This document shows, piece by piece, positions 43,166 to 54,871 of a stretch of 64,000 bases of DNA (position 1 is its first letter; each line of letters opens with the position of its first letter). A program made the translations under genes and the position numbers. Source of the DNA: Stenopsyche tienmushanensis. Its lineage: Eukaryota; Arthropoda; Insecta; Trichoptera; Stenopsychidae. The notes beneath the pieces were generated by a model, which saw nothing but the letters and a program-made list of their open reading frames with translations, did no database searches and was not told the DNA's origin. The DNA lies in assembly GCA_008973525.1 (NCBI GenBank), contig WACJ01000223.1, positions 434,001 through 498,000 of the forward strand, read 5' to 3'.

Positions 43166-43339
43166 AGCAATTAAACATGTGGCAAACATTTGATTGAATT
43201 TAAATTTTATAAAAAATTCTACATTATACTTTCATTTCATTGCAAAATGCTTCCTTTGGCTTTTCAAATAGATTTATGAATTGATGTTTAATAAATAAAT
43301 GGGTGTACGGTTATCAGTGGTTTGACCAATTTATAAACG

Positions 43340-43477
43340 AGGGGGATTCAAATATAATCCGGAATTTTGCTATATATATTTATTTGTGATATATTAAAAT
43401 TTAAATGATGTATCTTATTTTTGTACATAGTTTCCGTCGAGATAAATACGAGGATAACCACAGAAGTATCCGATCTA
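43340..43477 (+). mobile_element. Family H 5' end
   Basis: GGGGGATTCAAATATAATCC, then TGTACATAGTTTCCGTCGAG, as in 28905-29580. It is interrupted here by a LINE fragment. Confidence 0.45.
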
Positions 43478-43720
43478 ATACAGAAAACACAAAAATTCTC
43501 ACAGGGTACGGGCGGTTTAGGGGTTTGCTTTTCAGGTTTGGACGTTCCCCGATTTCGGAGTGTCCATGCGGAGATCCGTTCATGGATGCAGACCATGTTC
43601 TGTGCACATGTTTAGATATGGCGTTCAATTGCGAGGCGCTGATTCGTCGTATCAGCGGTCCGAAAGACGGACCGGTTGAGCATATTGGTTTGAAATGTTT
43701 ATTATGTCTGCTAGCTTGTG
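43478..43720 (+). mobile_element. LINE 3' fragment, second type, best copy
   Basis: The plus-strand frame reads ILTGYGRFRGLLFRFGRSPI, ECPCGDPFMDADHVLCTCLD and EALIRRISGPKDGPVEHIG, the terminal knuckle region of a non-LTR element. It is the reference for the copies at 6567, 25660, 50190 and 62660. The same frame stays open by chance to 43986. Confidence 0.7.
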
Positions 43721-45789
43721 TACTTTTAGTCGACGGTAATCCAATTCCATTTTGTGTATTTTTTTCACTATTTTTAGTGTGGTCACCTCATTTGTTCAGT
43801 ACAAAGTCACTGAGAACGTTAACTATTAGTGACTACCGAACAAACATTAAAAAACGTAGCACCTTTAAAATTGAAATTACTACAGACATTTTTTTAACAA
43901 CAACTGCCATCTATACGTCAGGTCGGCTACTTCTGGGACTACCCCTGAAAAAACTATGCAATAGGACTAAGAATGAATTCAGATGATGAAAACGTTGAGG
44001 CGAGTGGATTTGACGTTTTCATGACTCATATATTACTTGGCCATTTTTGCATAAAATGAAAAATCTTATACGCGATCAAAACGTCCGAATCACTGATCAA
44101 AATTCAAATTAATTGATCAAAATGGCGAAAATATGCAGGGCGACTGGAGATCAAAGGTCTGACGCTGAAAGTTGCGCGGAATTCCTTTGTTGTGCCTTTG
44201 ATTAATAGGGCGAGTGAGACCGTTAAATTGATTTCTTTTCGGGGAGGTCTAAATTTGGGATCAGGAAAATATCAATTTTTCCCGTCTCGGAGGACACATT
44301 AATCGAAAAAGTTCCCCAGGCCGTTATAAAGCGCTTATACTCCAAGTGGGTCCATTAACTTTGATCAGGACACGGCAAAGGATCGATCATCGCCTATTAT
44401 TTGCTCTTTGGCGCTCCACTTTAATTGATCAGGTCGACCCTATTTTACAAACGCATCTTAAAATTCATTCATATCTTCAAAATGGGATATTTACTAAGAG
44501 GACTAATCTTTAAATCTCAGGGTTTCAAAATCCTCAATTCAAACTTAAAATCGAGAAAGAAAGACGGCAAACATTGAACGAGGTCGTTGGTAAAAATGTA
44601 TGTTTAAATAGATCCTATGTAATAAACTTTCACTAAATTGAGATACAATGTTGATCTTGTTTTAATATGATATATTTTTTTGATGTACAACATTTTTTGT
44701 CATTAGCAACGAAACTTTTAATATACGCATGTATGCAAAAAGCACAACTAAAATTATTATACATGGTGACTAATTAGAAAATTGCTAACGGCTTTAGTAT
44801 AGCTATGTATTTTTAAAAATGTCATTGCTTGTCATTTGAACCCAATTTATTCGAGACCAACCGTCTCAAATAAACAATTTCCTTATAGATGTACATTGGG
44901 ATTCATCTATTCCAAAAACAACGAACCAAGTATTTAGCTATGCGCATATACGTCCATAGTGAATGCAAGGGTGCGATTTCCGCGTCTGAATAACGTGGCC
45001 CCTTATTATAGCGACGCGCTTACGATGCAATACCTTCAATAATAAGTGATTTTTTGTAGAAATAAAATTCTATAAATAAATTTAAAAAATCTTAATCTCT
45101 TCGTTTTTTTAAGTTCGAAGCCCTAAAATTTACTTTTGGTTCTAATAGTTTTTCAAACCCTCTAAAGATCTATTACCCCAACTATACAAAAATACATTTA
45201 TATAATTTTAACTGTTAAAAATCCTGTTTAATTTATATAATGCTGTTAATTAATTTTGGGAGTCATCTATGTAAGCCATGTTTGATTGAGTAACCGGCTC
45301 GATCGAGCCGGTTCAATTTGTAGTAGCATAAGATTGTTTTTCAAATTGCCAATCTGATTTATTATTATGCCCCACCTACAGTTGAAAGGATCCCTTTAGA
45401 AATACGTCAACATAAATATGTTATTAATTCGAGGAATTTGTGAGCCTAATATTGCCCAAGGGCATGTCTGATATCGCCTGCTATTTTTTGAGCAGTGTTC
45501 GAATGACATGGTAGCAAAAGTCGATGATAGAGCTTTCGAGGAAGTCAAATTTGTAATTAATTATCAATTGTAGTACAAGCAACTTAAATAGGATAGCAAC
45601 AGCGCTAAAAGTATTATTTAAGTTTTGGAAAATTTATTGTTTTATTAGAGTTGATAATAAAAATTATTATTTGTATGCAAATGTTTAAATAATTTGGTAT
45701 AAAATATCATTTTATTAATGAAATGAATCTTTAAAAACAAACAAACTGTAGGAAATTTTATATAACTCAAAAATATCTAATAAATCCGC
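43721..45789. other. AT-rich DNA with one perfect palindrome
   Basis: No gene recognised. At 45292-45313 lies a perfect 22-bp palindrome, arms AACCGGCTCGA and TCGAGCCGGTT. Confidence 0.5.
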
Positions 45790-46010
45790 CACTTCTGACA
45801 CCAGTGTATCGTGGATCGGAGGCATTTTCGGGACGGATCACTCGAGCGGCTCCCCATTCCTACGTATTCTCCAAGACGGCTGCAAATACTGCCGTCTTAA
45901 CTAATTTATTTTATTTATGGAGAGAGATTTAATAGCTATCAGCCTGCGGGAAGGATATATTCCCACCGCAAAGGCTAACCGATGACTCCTCCTTCGAAAT
46001 TGATTTCTCG
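45790..46010 (+). repeat. Family G repeat, LTR-like, copy 1
   Basis: ACTTCTGACACCAGTGTATC, then CGGGACGGATCACTCGAGCG, shared in outline with 52360. Downstream GAGAGAGATT and GGCTAACCGATGACTCC recall blocks in the LTR family, so it may be a diverged LTR. Confidence 0.45.
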
Positions 46011-46914
46011 TTATGATGATTTGCATGGTTTTTGAATTTTTAATTGGTTTTTCATCCAAAGGTATATTTTTTTAAAAATAAGAATAATTTTCAACAAAAA
46101 TTTTGAGGATGGGAGATAGTTTTATTCCATCCTTTTTTTTTAAATTTATTCATTAGTTTTACGAATTAATATACAATCAAATAAAAGATACAGTATTTTT
46201 TTGTTTGAGCAAATAAATCCAAATGAAATGAACGAATCGCACTAAAGAAATGAAATTAATGTTTTGCAAATTTAAATTGCAAATTAACCAAGGAAAGCTA
46301 TTAAAGAGAATTTATTCATTTTTTTAGTCAGCTACAGATAATATGTGCTCATTGAATACAAAGTGAAATATTAATGCATATTTTTTGCGACGAAATAAAT
46401 AGCCCAAATATAATATCAAAAAACGTATCAAACATCTATTTGCAAACGAAAAAGTATATTCAATTTCGAGGGACGAAATTTGCATTACTCGAAAACGTCG
46501 ATTTCATACGAATCGTGTGGAATTGAAGAACGATAAAAAACGGTTCATTCTGCGTGCATTTTGAATATAAGCAACTGAAAAATGTTCTGAAAGCTTATAT
46601 TTACAATGAACGGGCAAAAATATTTCAGAGTGAAAGAGCATTTTTTGTCCAAAACAAAAAATGTAAAATGTTTGGCAATGTTTCAGCACTTTCGTTCCGC
46701 CCTGAAAGTTCAATTCTTTGAACACTTAAAATCTTTTTTAACGTCAATTTAGGCTCATTAATGAATATTTTTCATTATCAATACGAATGAAATCATTAAG
46801 TGGACATAAATATATAGATAGGAATTGTGCTTGGATTAAATAGTTGTTTAAACTGTAGCGTGTTTGGATACTTCTGACACCAATGTAAGTACACTCTACC
46901 CTAACCCGTGGGGA

Positions 46915-48125
46915 TTGCCTGCGAAACTGAAACCTGAAACTGCGGAAAAGAGAAGATGAAATCTATAACAAGCAAGAAGCTGTTGAGCAAATCAAGCAGC
47001 TCTTCCCAGATAAACCTGACACTGTGGGAAACATTAATGAGACGATAGAACGAGATGACATTGAACCCCCACCATTCACGAGGGAAAAAATTCAGCTGGT
47101 TGGGAGATCCATGAGCACAGGGAAGGCACCCGGACTGGACGGCGAGATCATCAAGCTGATGAGACCGATGTGACCATCACAACGAGACTAATGTGTCAAA
47201 GAAATTGGAGATGGGCGTTATGCAGGGATCAGTGCTGGGTCCACACTATGGAACGTCCTCTGCAACAGCCTGCTGAAATTTAAAATGCCAGAAGGAGCAG
47301 AACTCATTGCCTTTGCGGACGATATCGCTCTGTTGGTGACATCTCGACATCCATGGGAAAATGAAGGCGACGGGGAATGAAGACCTCGCTAGAGTCAACA
47401 CACGGAGCAGAAGAAGAAGACCTAGGGTTAAACAGTTTGTTGTCAACGGTCACGAGGTTGAATACAGAAAAACGCTGATTGGGATTCTCATGGACAAGCA
47501 AGCTGACCTTCAGTAAACACATTGAAGAAGGTAGCCAGCGAGCTCGGACGGCTCATGCCCAACATCGAAAGTCCAAAGCCGTGCATAAGAAGAACCATAA
47601 ACGAGGTTATACACTTAATCCTGCATGCGTCTCTCTGACATGAGAGCTACAGAAAGAAGCTGGCAAGAGTCCAACGATAAGGAGCGTTCCGAGTCACCAC
47701 AGCATACAGAACAGTATCTGAAGAAGTGGTGCTCGTTATTGCTGGAATCCCCCCGCTGGACCTCCGCTTGACTCAGGTGCTCACTGTACACGGATGTTTT
47801 GTTGCGTACCTGAAGCGAATTGGCAAGGAAGCATCTGTGACGTGCCATCTGTGACTGTGAGGCTTGGATACCCCAGAGAAGCACGCTGGAACAAGCACTT
47901 GGATAGCCGAGCTCAACGTCGACAATATGGTCCACAGCATGATGGCAAGCAAGAAGAACTGGGACCTTTGGCGCGATTAAGTTGAAGAAATTCTGAGCGC
48001 CAATTAGGGCAGCAAGAGAAAGAGGCGCAGAGTGGCTCTCTAACACTAGAATAGCACCAATTATTTGAGGCCAGACTACCTGTCCTTCTGAAGCAATGTG
48101 GAAAACAAGGGGGGCAGAAAAAGAC
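46915..48125 (+). mobile_element. R1-like LINE, RT with intact FADD motif but large deletion
   Basis: Plus-strand frames give QEAVEQIKQLFPDKPDTVG, PPPFTREKIQLVGRSMSTGK then APGLDGEIIKLM. A deletion follows. Then come LEMGVMQGSVLGP, AELIAFADDIALLVT (FADD at 47312-47323), SELGRLMPNIESPK, GAFRVTTAYRTVSEE and RLTQVLTVHGCFVAYLKRI. It is the only copy here with the unaltered catalytic motif, yet stops and frameshifts inactivate it. The 3' end is close to 20110-20600. Confidence 0.8.
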
Positions 48126-48514
48126 GTGGTAGAGTAAAGCATAGCTCCCGGTTCGTCGTGATGGCCGCACTTGCACGCGGGTTTGTTCTTGTCTCGGATC
48201 ATATTGGGAGCTAAACGGAGGATAAAATAACATCTTCATCACATTCTTGCTCGACTGTTATTTGTTTCCAAAAATATAAAAGTTATTCTTACGATATAGA
48301 GAAGGTATTTGAGTATTTGTTTTTTAGACGGTAGCCAAGTATTCAAATGCATTATAATTATTACCTGTATATTTTTTAAAACGTACAACATAACATTTTT
48401 TTAAACGCTCCTCATTATTATATAAACCATTAATTATTGTATCCCAATTTGAATCTGATGTCTAAGCTTTTAATGAAAGAAATAATACATTTGCCGATAA
48501 AAATGAATGCGACT

Positions 48515-48965
48515 CTGAAGTTCTTGCAATAAGGATGCTCAATTTTTTATGTAAATAAAAGAACCACTCTTTAATGCCGTCGTCAGCCGGAGCGATGTGC
48601 ATGAGCGGAGCCTTATATTACTAAAGTGTGGATACCCAAAACCACTCTTCACATCTTCGAACTCGCACCAAACACTATTTATTCTGGATTGGTTTCATCC
48701 CAAATTAGACAATCTTGCATGTTCCATCTGAAACACATTCATTCATCTGAAAATGGGCCTCGTTGTAGAAGATTTTTTTTTTGTGATACGTTTAGCCTCA
48801 AATATAGCACTGATTTCGAAAATAAAATTTGGTGATTTGTATATGATGTTCAACACTATAACCTTCCATGATAATTTGCTCTACACTATTTAATAATTTA
48901 TCGTAAATTTGATAAAATGTGGGCCCTGTATTATCATCAAATTGGCGTAGGGGTGAATTTATTTT
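48515..48965 (-). mobile_element. Family C element, one end plus transposase remnant
   Basis: TTGCAATAAGGATGCTCAAT at the left. The interior, including GTGATACGTTTAGCCTCAAA and CACTATAACCTTCC, matches 37850-38160. The right terminal repeat is not recognisable. Confidence 0.55.
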
Positions 48966-50189
48966 TCAATACAAATAGATTTAAAACGATTATCCAAGCC
49001 TCTGGAAAAAAGCGCTTCCGTGTTTCCATAAGTCTATTTTGTACATTTCCTTTTTGCTATAATCTCCTTACTTAATACTTCACGTGGATAAAGGGAGAAT
49101 TCTCAGTTCTCCGTCTAGATTCATTATTCTGAGCCAAATCCTCATTTTTAATACTCGAGCACAGCCTTTCCGACACGGCCGGATTTTCATTAAGGACTTC
49201 AATCATTTTATGTTACAATAGCATTAGCCTAACTTTGATTTAGGGACGAAATTAAGGAATCCTTTGGCACGCCCAAAAAATACAATCGTTTACCGGAGAA
49301 GCGGATTCAAATCTACTAGGCCTTTATAAAGTGTTATTTTAATGGGATAGTCATTTTAACCCGTTGACAATTTTAATAAATTTCATTCATTTCAGACGAC
49401 TCGAGGTATATCATTGTCATAGTTTTTTAAAATAAACAATCGTGAAAAGATCGTAGTTGCCATGAAAGCTTTGAAATTTCCGATTTTATTATAAAGGAAA
49501 TACATTTTTCTAAAAAAATTGACTAAACTCAGCTATGTACGACACCTTATATGTGACACCGAACGGATGACGATTCTCGAATAATCGAAAACATCCTGCA
49601 GCAGATGCGATTCTTCAGAGCGATACAGAAATTTCTGCGGATTTAATGCTTTGTAAAGCATCTAAAAGATTGTAGGGAGGTTGGATACGAGTATAAAAGC
49701 AATATTTTAAATGAAGAGCTAGCTAATTCAATTTGGGATAATTCAAGTCTCAATTTTGGTTGAAAATCAGAAGAATTCGCTAGAGTTTCATAATTCAGTT
49801 CGGTTAGGAGCTCCTCGGAAGCGTCGTCTACGCCTCGTAGCCGCCGCCGATCCAAAATGGAAAATAAATATAATCTTAGAAAATCGCCCGCAATTGAGTT
49901 CTTATCGCCGACTTTATTGATGATGCGGCAGCTGTGGGTCTATAAAATCTCAACTTGAGGATACCGTTGCCTGCCGGAGGGGCTGTGGGAGTGCAGCCTG
50001 CGACGAGAATAACTGAGAATTGAACTAGGGGCTTACTTAACAGTAACATATTTATTTAACACATTCATTGCTGGAACTAATCTTCTTCTTAATGTGTCGC
50101 TATGTAGAGCCGTCTCGCTTGTGCTCTTCAAGATGTATGAGCTCGCATGTGGGTTCGTTTGCTATCGGACCGGTCACCTTAAATAATTT
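48966..50189. other. AT-rich DNA, possible LTR-like segment 49670-50045
   Basis: GGAGGTTGGATACGAGTATA and AAAAGC, then GCTAGCTAATTCAATTTGGG, resemble 17595-17660 (GGAGGTTGGGTATAAAATAG ...). The minus frame 49855-49643 (70 codons) is not recognised. These may be promoter parts of an LTR element. Confidence 0.3.
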
Positions 50190-50300
50190 GGAGATGTTCC
50201 AGCATCACAAGGCGTTATTTCGATGTGTCCATTGGACATGGAAATCTTGTGGCCACTCCTTCTAATTTCAGGGCATTTAGAGCATTTTGGAAGAGGTTTG
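50190..50300 (+). mobile_element. LINE 3' fragment, second type
   Basis: CAAGGCGTTATTTCGATGTG, then CTTGTGGCCACTCC and a TTTCAGGGCATTTAGAGCAT segment, match 25860-25950 and 62694-62780. Confidence 0.5.
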
Positions 50301-51824
50301 GGAGGAAATTCATCCCCGGCGCTTTCTACAACCTCTACCAGGTTGTAAAGACCCTTTCCACCGGCTGATAATCATCATTGGGGTCGTAGTTCTGTCTATG
50401 ACAATTATTTTCTTAATCCTCCATCTTAAATAGCATATGTATTCGACTCAGAGAGAGATCAGCTACGAGATTACAGGCCCTGCGGAAAGAGCTCATCTTC
50501 CCGGCTCCAAGACTACAGATCGCGCTATAGTATTATATCCTTTACTCCATAAGATACTTTTCTAGTTGTGTGGCGTTTTTTTAATATTGTTTTCCACATA
50601 TATAAAAATTAGTATGAAATTATCTGAAACATTTTTTTTATGCAGGATAATTTTTATACAAGTGATAAAATTACAATTATTTATCAGCTTTTCATAGTTA
50701 GTCCTCATTCTCCTCGCCATACGCTCGATATTGATGAATTTTGGATAGAGCTTCGCAGCCTTCGAACTTTAAAAATTGAATCATGCGTCTGTCATTAAGC
50801 AGATTATAAATCATTCATGCTTTTTAATAAAAAAAGATTTGGCGTAAATCTCTACACCAAAAAGGGTTAAAAAGTTGAATCATTTCTCTAGGAATCGAGT
50901 TAAAGTTTATCGAAAAGAATCGCAAGGATTTTCTTCCGCAAAAGGGAATATTATAGCGAAGCCGACAAATTTGTAATTTCAGCATATTATCTCAGGTGTT
51001 CCATTTTCCTTGTTCCAAATAATCAAAGCATTATCCGTTTCCGGTTCCATGTTTTCCCAGAAACCGCAATTCTGGTGAAAATTAACACAAAGACATCCGA
51101 AAATTAATTCACTCACACTTACTCCATCGAACATGTCGCTTATTCGAAGGTGAAACTTTGAAACAACATGAAGATTTTCAATTATTTATTTAAAATATTG
51201 GCTGCGAAGCGTTTCTTAATATAAAAAAGCCTATATGTAGCCTAATCGAATTATGTTTTTGGGTACCAAGAATGGAGAGAAAGCTTTTGTAAGCGGTCTT
51301 TTTGGAACGCCCTTTTCTGAAAATGTCAGCTTAAAAGAAAAGAAAAAGCTCACCGAATCACTCGCTGAAAATATTCTCCGTCTAGAAAAAATAACATCGT
51401 AAAAGAAATCCGAAAGAAGCGTATAGAGGCTTAATAGTAACTAACTTAGTGGCTAGCAGAAAGTCAAAGAGCACATCCGTTGATATTAAATTATAGAACA
51501 ATATTAATATATTTAATTAATATTTGGATTTATGTATTATTAGATGTTTGAGAATTTGCTATGAACATCTGCCATCACCCGCATCATCTAGCTGCATCGC
51601 GCGCACGATTTGAATTTAGATTACGATACGGGACCGAGTGACAGTAGATCCGTCGGAAGAGCTCATCTACGCCAGGTTAGATAGATAGACAGACGCCACA
51701 CGCTTAGATCTGGACAATTGGAGGGATGAGGCTCAGGCCAGGCTGTGTGAGCCACTTATGTGTGCATGTATTGAATATCACATTACGTTGTTGATAAGGG
51801 TACGCCCCGAAAATAAAATATTAC

Positions 51825-51900
51825 ATTTTCCCAGTGCAATATTGCGACGTAAGTAGGATCGATGAACGAATCCTGGTGAACGGCCAAGGTGCTCATAACG
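51825..51900 (-). CDS. Candidate exon, frame uncertain
   Basis: A short GC-richer island between acceptor atgccccgtgtag| and donor GAAAAT|gtaata. Two frames are open. The phase 0 frame (RYEHLGRSPGFVHR...) would follow the 54764 exon. The other (VMSTLAVHQDSFIDPTYVAI...) has more coding-like codon use but the wrong phase for that join. The adjoining sequence to about 52080 is also open in both directions, without a recognisable product. Confidence 0.25.
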
Positions 51901-52359
51901 CTACACGGGGCATAATAAATAAATTCTCGGAAGCGATATTTGGTATTATAAGGTTGGAAAATATTAATATATAAGGAAGTTTCTCGCCGGGAAAAATTAA
52001 TTGGGTGAAAGTGGAAGAAGGAATTTCTTCCGAGGAATATTTGGATTTGTACAGAGAGCCCTTTGTAGATTTGAGACACATCTGAGAATAATATTAAAAG
52101 AAATATGCGGCGTAAAAATATGTATGCCCGGGTCTCTTTTTATGCAATTTTCTTGTATAAAATTCGCTTTTATGATTAAGAGTTAATTATAGCTGTGACA
52201 TTTGAAAATTTTGATATTTTTTCGCAATCTATATTAATTTTACGGATCAATAGCGTAGGGCGAATTTATCATGATGCTGGAAACTGGGAGGGTTGGGGGT
52301 GTGGTTATTCTTCTTAGTAAGCGAATAAATATTCTAAGAAGATGAGAGGGACATTAGAT

Positions 52360-52500
52360 TCGACACTTCTGACACCATTGTTTCGTAGAGCGAAGGCGCC
52401 CTCGGGACAGAATCCCCGGGTCGTTCTCAGCTCCCACTGTAGCCTTTTAGATTGTGAATGCATAAATTCTATGGACGCGCTGATAAGAGCCAGTACCGAT
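52360..52500 (+). repeat. Family G repeat, copy 2
   Basis: ACTTCTGACACCATTGTTTC, then CCCTCGGGACAGAATCCCCG, align with the start of copy 1. No coding frame. Confidence 0.45.
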
Positions 52501-53034
52501 CATTGTGCTTGTTACTTTTCGCATTAAATTTATTGTTTCTAAAAAAAAACTTTTCTCTATAAATAGAACTTTTGCTCTATAAAAACTTACATACTATTTG
52601 GGACAAAGGCGTTTATCTATTATTAAGGTATCCACAATATATTTGCATTGTAATGGAAACTAATTAATATAAAATAATATCAAAAGCAAGGACGTGGGTG
52701 TTGTTTTGGTTTACATCGCCAGCAGCTTTGGATTATCCCCGAATAATTTCCTATATTATTCCAACGCAAGCAACAGCCACATCGACACCATTAGATTAAT
52801 CATCGCACCCTTTTGACGTCAGGGATCTCCAAATATTTATCATTCATATTTGAATGCCGAATAATATATAAATGTGTTTTCATATTAAAATAAATAAATT
52901 TCGCATAATTTAAATATAGTGTCCTAATGCACATTATGGGGATATCGGAATGTAATCAATATTATTTTATTCGACTCACCCTTATTATATCACATCTAAC
53001 ATATACATGGTTTTTTTAAAAATAAATTTGTTAT

Positions 53035-53125
53035 TCTGGTATAAGTTATGACCTATGAAGTTCTTCATTTTTTCATGGTCATTCGGTGTTCCAAATTATT
53101 AAAGATTTATTCCATCAAAAATAAC
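53035..53125 (+). repeat. Family E repeat, 5' fragment
   Basis: AAGTTATGACCTATGAAGTT and the following GGTCATTCGGTGTTCCAAAT align with the start of the longer copies. Confidence 0.5.
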
Positions 53126-53555
53126 AAGTATTTTTAAATTAACCATTAGGTGGTGCATTAGAATTAAAGCATTATACTTGTAATTTACCAACACAAATAC
53201 GAAAGTCATCTAGAGAGTACGGTTATAAGAGTTTCTGACACCAAGGGATTTTTTTTTGTTTCAAATTTGTCACACCTGGCGTGTTTATCGGCCATTTTGT
53301 TCAGTAACAGTACATTCTTTCAATGGATAGGTCGTCGTACGCTCCCCCCACCTGCCGTTCGTGCAAGATTGATTATCCGTTTTTTAACTTTGCACAACAA
53401 TACCGCAGCAAATACCCATCAGTAGCTAGTGAAAGTTTATGGTAGTAATGTGATGAGTTCCAGAATGCTCACACGTTTTTGCATAGGAAAAGAGAAGTTT
53501 TTATGGATTCTATCGCAAAGAGGGATGAGACGTGGGTGTGGTACTACCAACCCTC

Positions 53556-53945
53556 ATTGTTTGTGAGGCTTAGGCACCCCTTGATAAAACTGCTGAAACA
53601 AGCACTCGGGGTAGCCAAGTTCAACGTTAATATCATGGTCCACAGCATGATGGGAAGCAAGAAGAATTGGGACCTTTGGCGCGACTACGTAGAAGAGATT
53701 CTGAGCGCCAAAAAGAGCAGTGAAAAAGAGAGACGCAGAGCGCTACAGCCTCTCCAACAATAGAATAAAGCCAATCACCTAAGGTCAGACTGAAGCAATG
53801 TTTAAAACAATACCAGGTGGTCAGAGAACAACAAGGGAGGGGTTTAGTGGGCAGGAACGAGTTAATCGTTAATCGATAATCGTTAATCTCACACTACCCA
53901 GAATAGGTGTCTTTCGTAAATTCCCCTCCCACACGAAAAAAAAAG
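53556..53945 (+). mobile_element. R1-like LINE 3' end inside mariner
   Basis: The plus strand gives IKLLKQALGVAKFNVNIMVH, MGSKKNWDLWRDYVEEILSA and RRRALQPLQQ, close to 20340-20540, then a 3' UTR like 8160-8250 (GGGAGGGGTTTAGTGGGCAG) and an A-rich end. An ATCGTTAATCGATAATCGTTAATC microrepeat lies at about 53865-53888. Confidence 0.7.
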
Positions 53946-53972
53946 AATCCAAAAGAGATAAACACACGGAAC

Positions 53973-54405
53973 TGTAATGTTGAGCGTTAACAGAGTCCCC
54001 GGGCGGCTTCCCGCCCCCACGTGCTCGTCGGGATGGCCCCGTTAGCGCACGGGTTTGTTCTTCTATCGGGTTGTAATGTTGCTGGACGAATGGATGGGAA
54101 TAGACGGGCGTCAAATGGAAAGACTCTCTTCGCTAGATAACTATTTATTCCATACTACAGATAGAGAGAGAGAGAGAGAGATAGATCTGGCTGCAGGAGG
54201 GATAACTTCCAGCCAAGGCTAACCGACGACTCCCCGACTCCCCGACTCCCGCCTCCCGCCTCCTGCGCGTCACTACCCAATCGGCAACGGTGAACGCGCA
54301 AGAAGCGATCGGTCGGTAAGCAAAGACATAAGAGACATGAAGACATGAAGAGAGACATAAGATGTCACTGTTACTACGTGGAGATGGTAAATCGCCCACG
54401 CTACA
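53973..54405 (-). mobile_element. Solo-LTR-like element, copy 4
   Basis: On the plus strand it runs TGTAATGTTGAGCG ... CGCCCACGCTACA. It contains a GA-dinucleotide run (about 54160-54180) and a CCCGACT heptamer array (54226-54262) inside the LTR. The flanks GAAC and AACA do not form a clear duplication. It sits inside a mariner relic, next to an R1-like fragment. Confidence 0.6.
54226..54266 (+). repeat. Short tandem array CCCGACT / CCCGCCT
   Basis: Consecutive heptamers CCCGACT then CCCGCCT within LTR copy 4. The other LTR copies have only one or two units here. Confidence 0.7.
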
Positions 54406-54763
54406 AACAAAATGAGCGTTAAGATGCCCCCAACACTCCAGGTGTGCCAACTTCGAAACAAAAATATTTCTTGGCCCTCACGAGCCCTTGTATTCTTACT
54501 TTCTGGATGAACCTCATATTTGATTTGATAAAGTGTTTTTTGCTAAATTGTATTCAGACTCCAGGTTATAATTTTTGATATAAATGTCATGAACAAAGGA
54601 AAACGTCCATTTATCCCCAGGGATATATTTCGTCACGGATTAAATGAATAGCATGTATAAAATTGGGATTTAACTAAAATAATATGCACTGCGCGTCGTT
54701 TTTTAAATCCAGCAAAATATGAGGGAAGAGTCCACGCATACAAATTTAATAAGATTTACTTAC

Positions 54764-54871
54764 TTTTTTTTTGCCCTCCCAATCCGTATTCATATTCCGG
54801 GTCAGCATATATATAACTTGCCGAAGATGTACCTTGCTGCGATCCTTGGGGTCCATATCGTCTAAGTCAAA
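54764..54871 (-). CDS. Candidate exon of an unrecognised gene, 36 codons
   Basis: The acceptor is caatatatacag| and the donor is AAAAAAA|gtaagtaa. The phase 0 frame is open for exactly 36 codons with helix-like composition (DPKDRSKVHLRQVIYMLTRN near the middle). A second frame is open only from an internal AG (starting at RYGPQG), so the frame is not certain. With the 55368 and 62006 candidates the phases form a consistent chain. The product is not recognised. Confidence 0.4.

Larger units (their letters stand above)
53222..54478 (+). mobile_element. Mariner relic enclosing an R1-like tail and an LTR
   Basis: The left end is TTTCTGACACCAAGGGATTT. The right end in reverse complement (54475-54433) is CCAAGAAATATTTTTGTTTC ... 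GGCACACCTGG, matching the left end's TTGTTTC ... CACACCTGGCG. The left interior gives a degenerate transposase with REVFMDSIAKRDETWVWYYQ (mariner FLDxIVTGDETWVxxY). The rest of the transposase is replaced by 53556-53945 (R1-like) and 53973-54405 (LTR). Confidence 0.6.

Noticed and set aside
43405..43986. Longest open frame in the window (193 codons, plus).
   Set aside because: Only codons for about 43478-43720 match a LINE knuckle region. The rest is read-through into non-coding AT-rich DNA with no start or splice support.
51783..52079. 98-codon minus frame as a single-exon gene.
   Set aside because: Stops at AT-rich edges, with no family resemblance. Only the short GC-richer part at 51825-51900 has splice-like ends.
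52640..52820. Plus-strand hydrophobic frame (DVGVVLVYIASSFGLSPNNF).
   Set aside because: 40 codons without ATG, splice sites or repeats to support it. Chance frames of this size are expected.
54764..54860. Alternative frame of the candidate exon (RYGPQGSQQGTSSASYIYAD...).
   Set aside because: It needs a weaker internal acceptor (tttgacttag) and contains an upstream in-frame stop. The phase 0 frame uses the better acceptor and fits the microexon. The choice is not certain.
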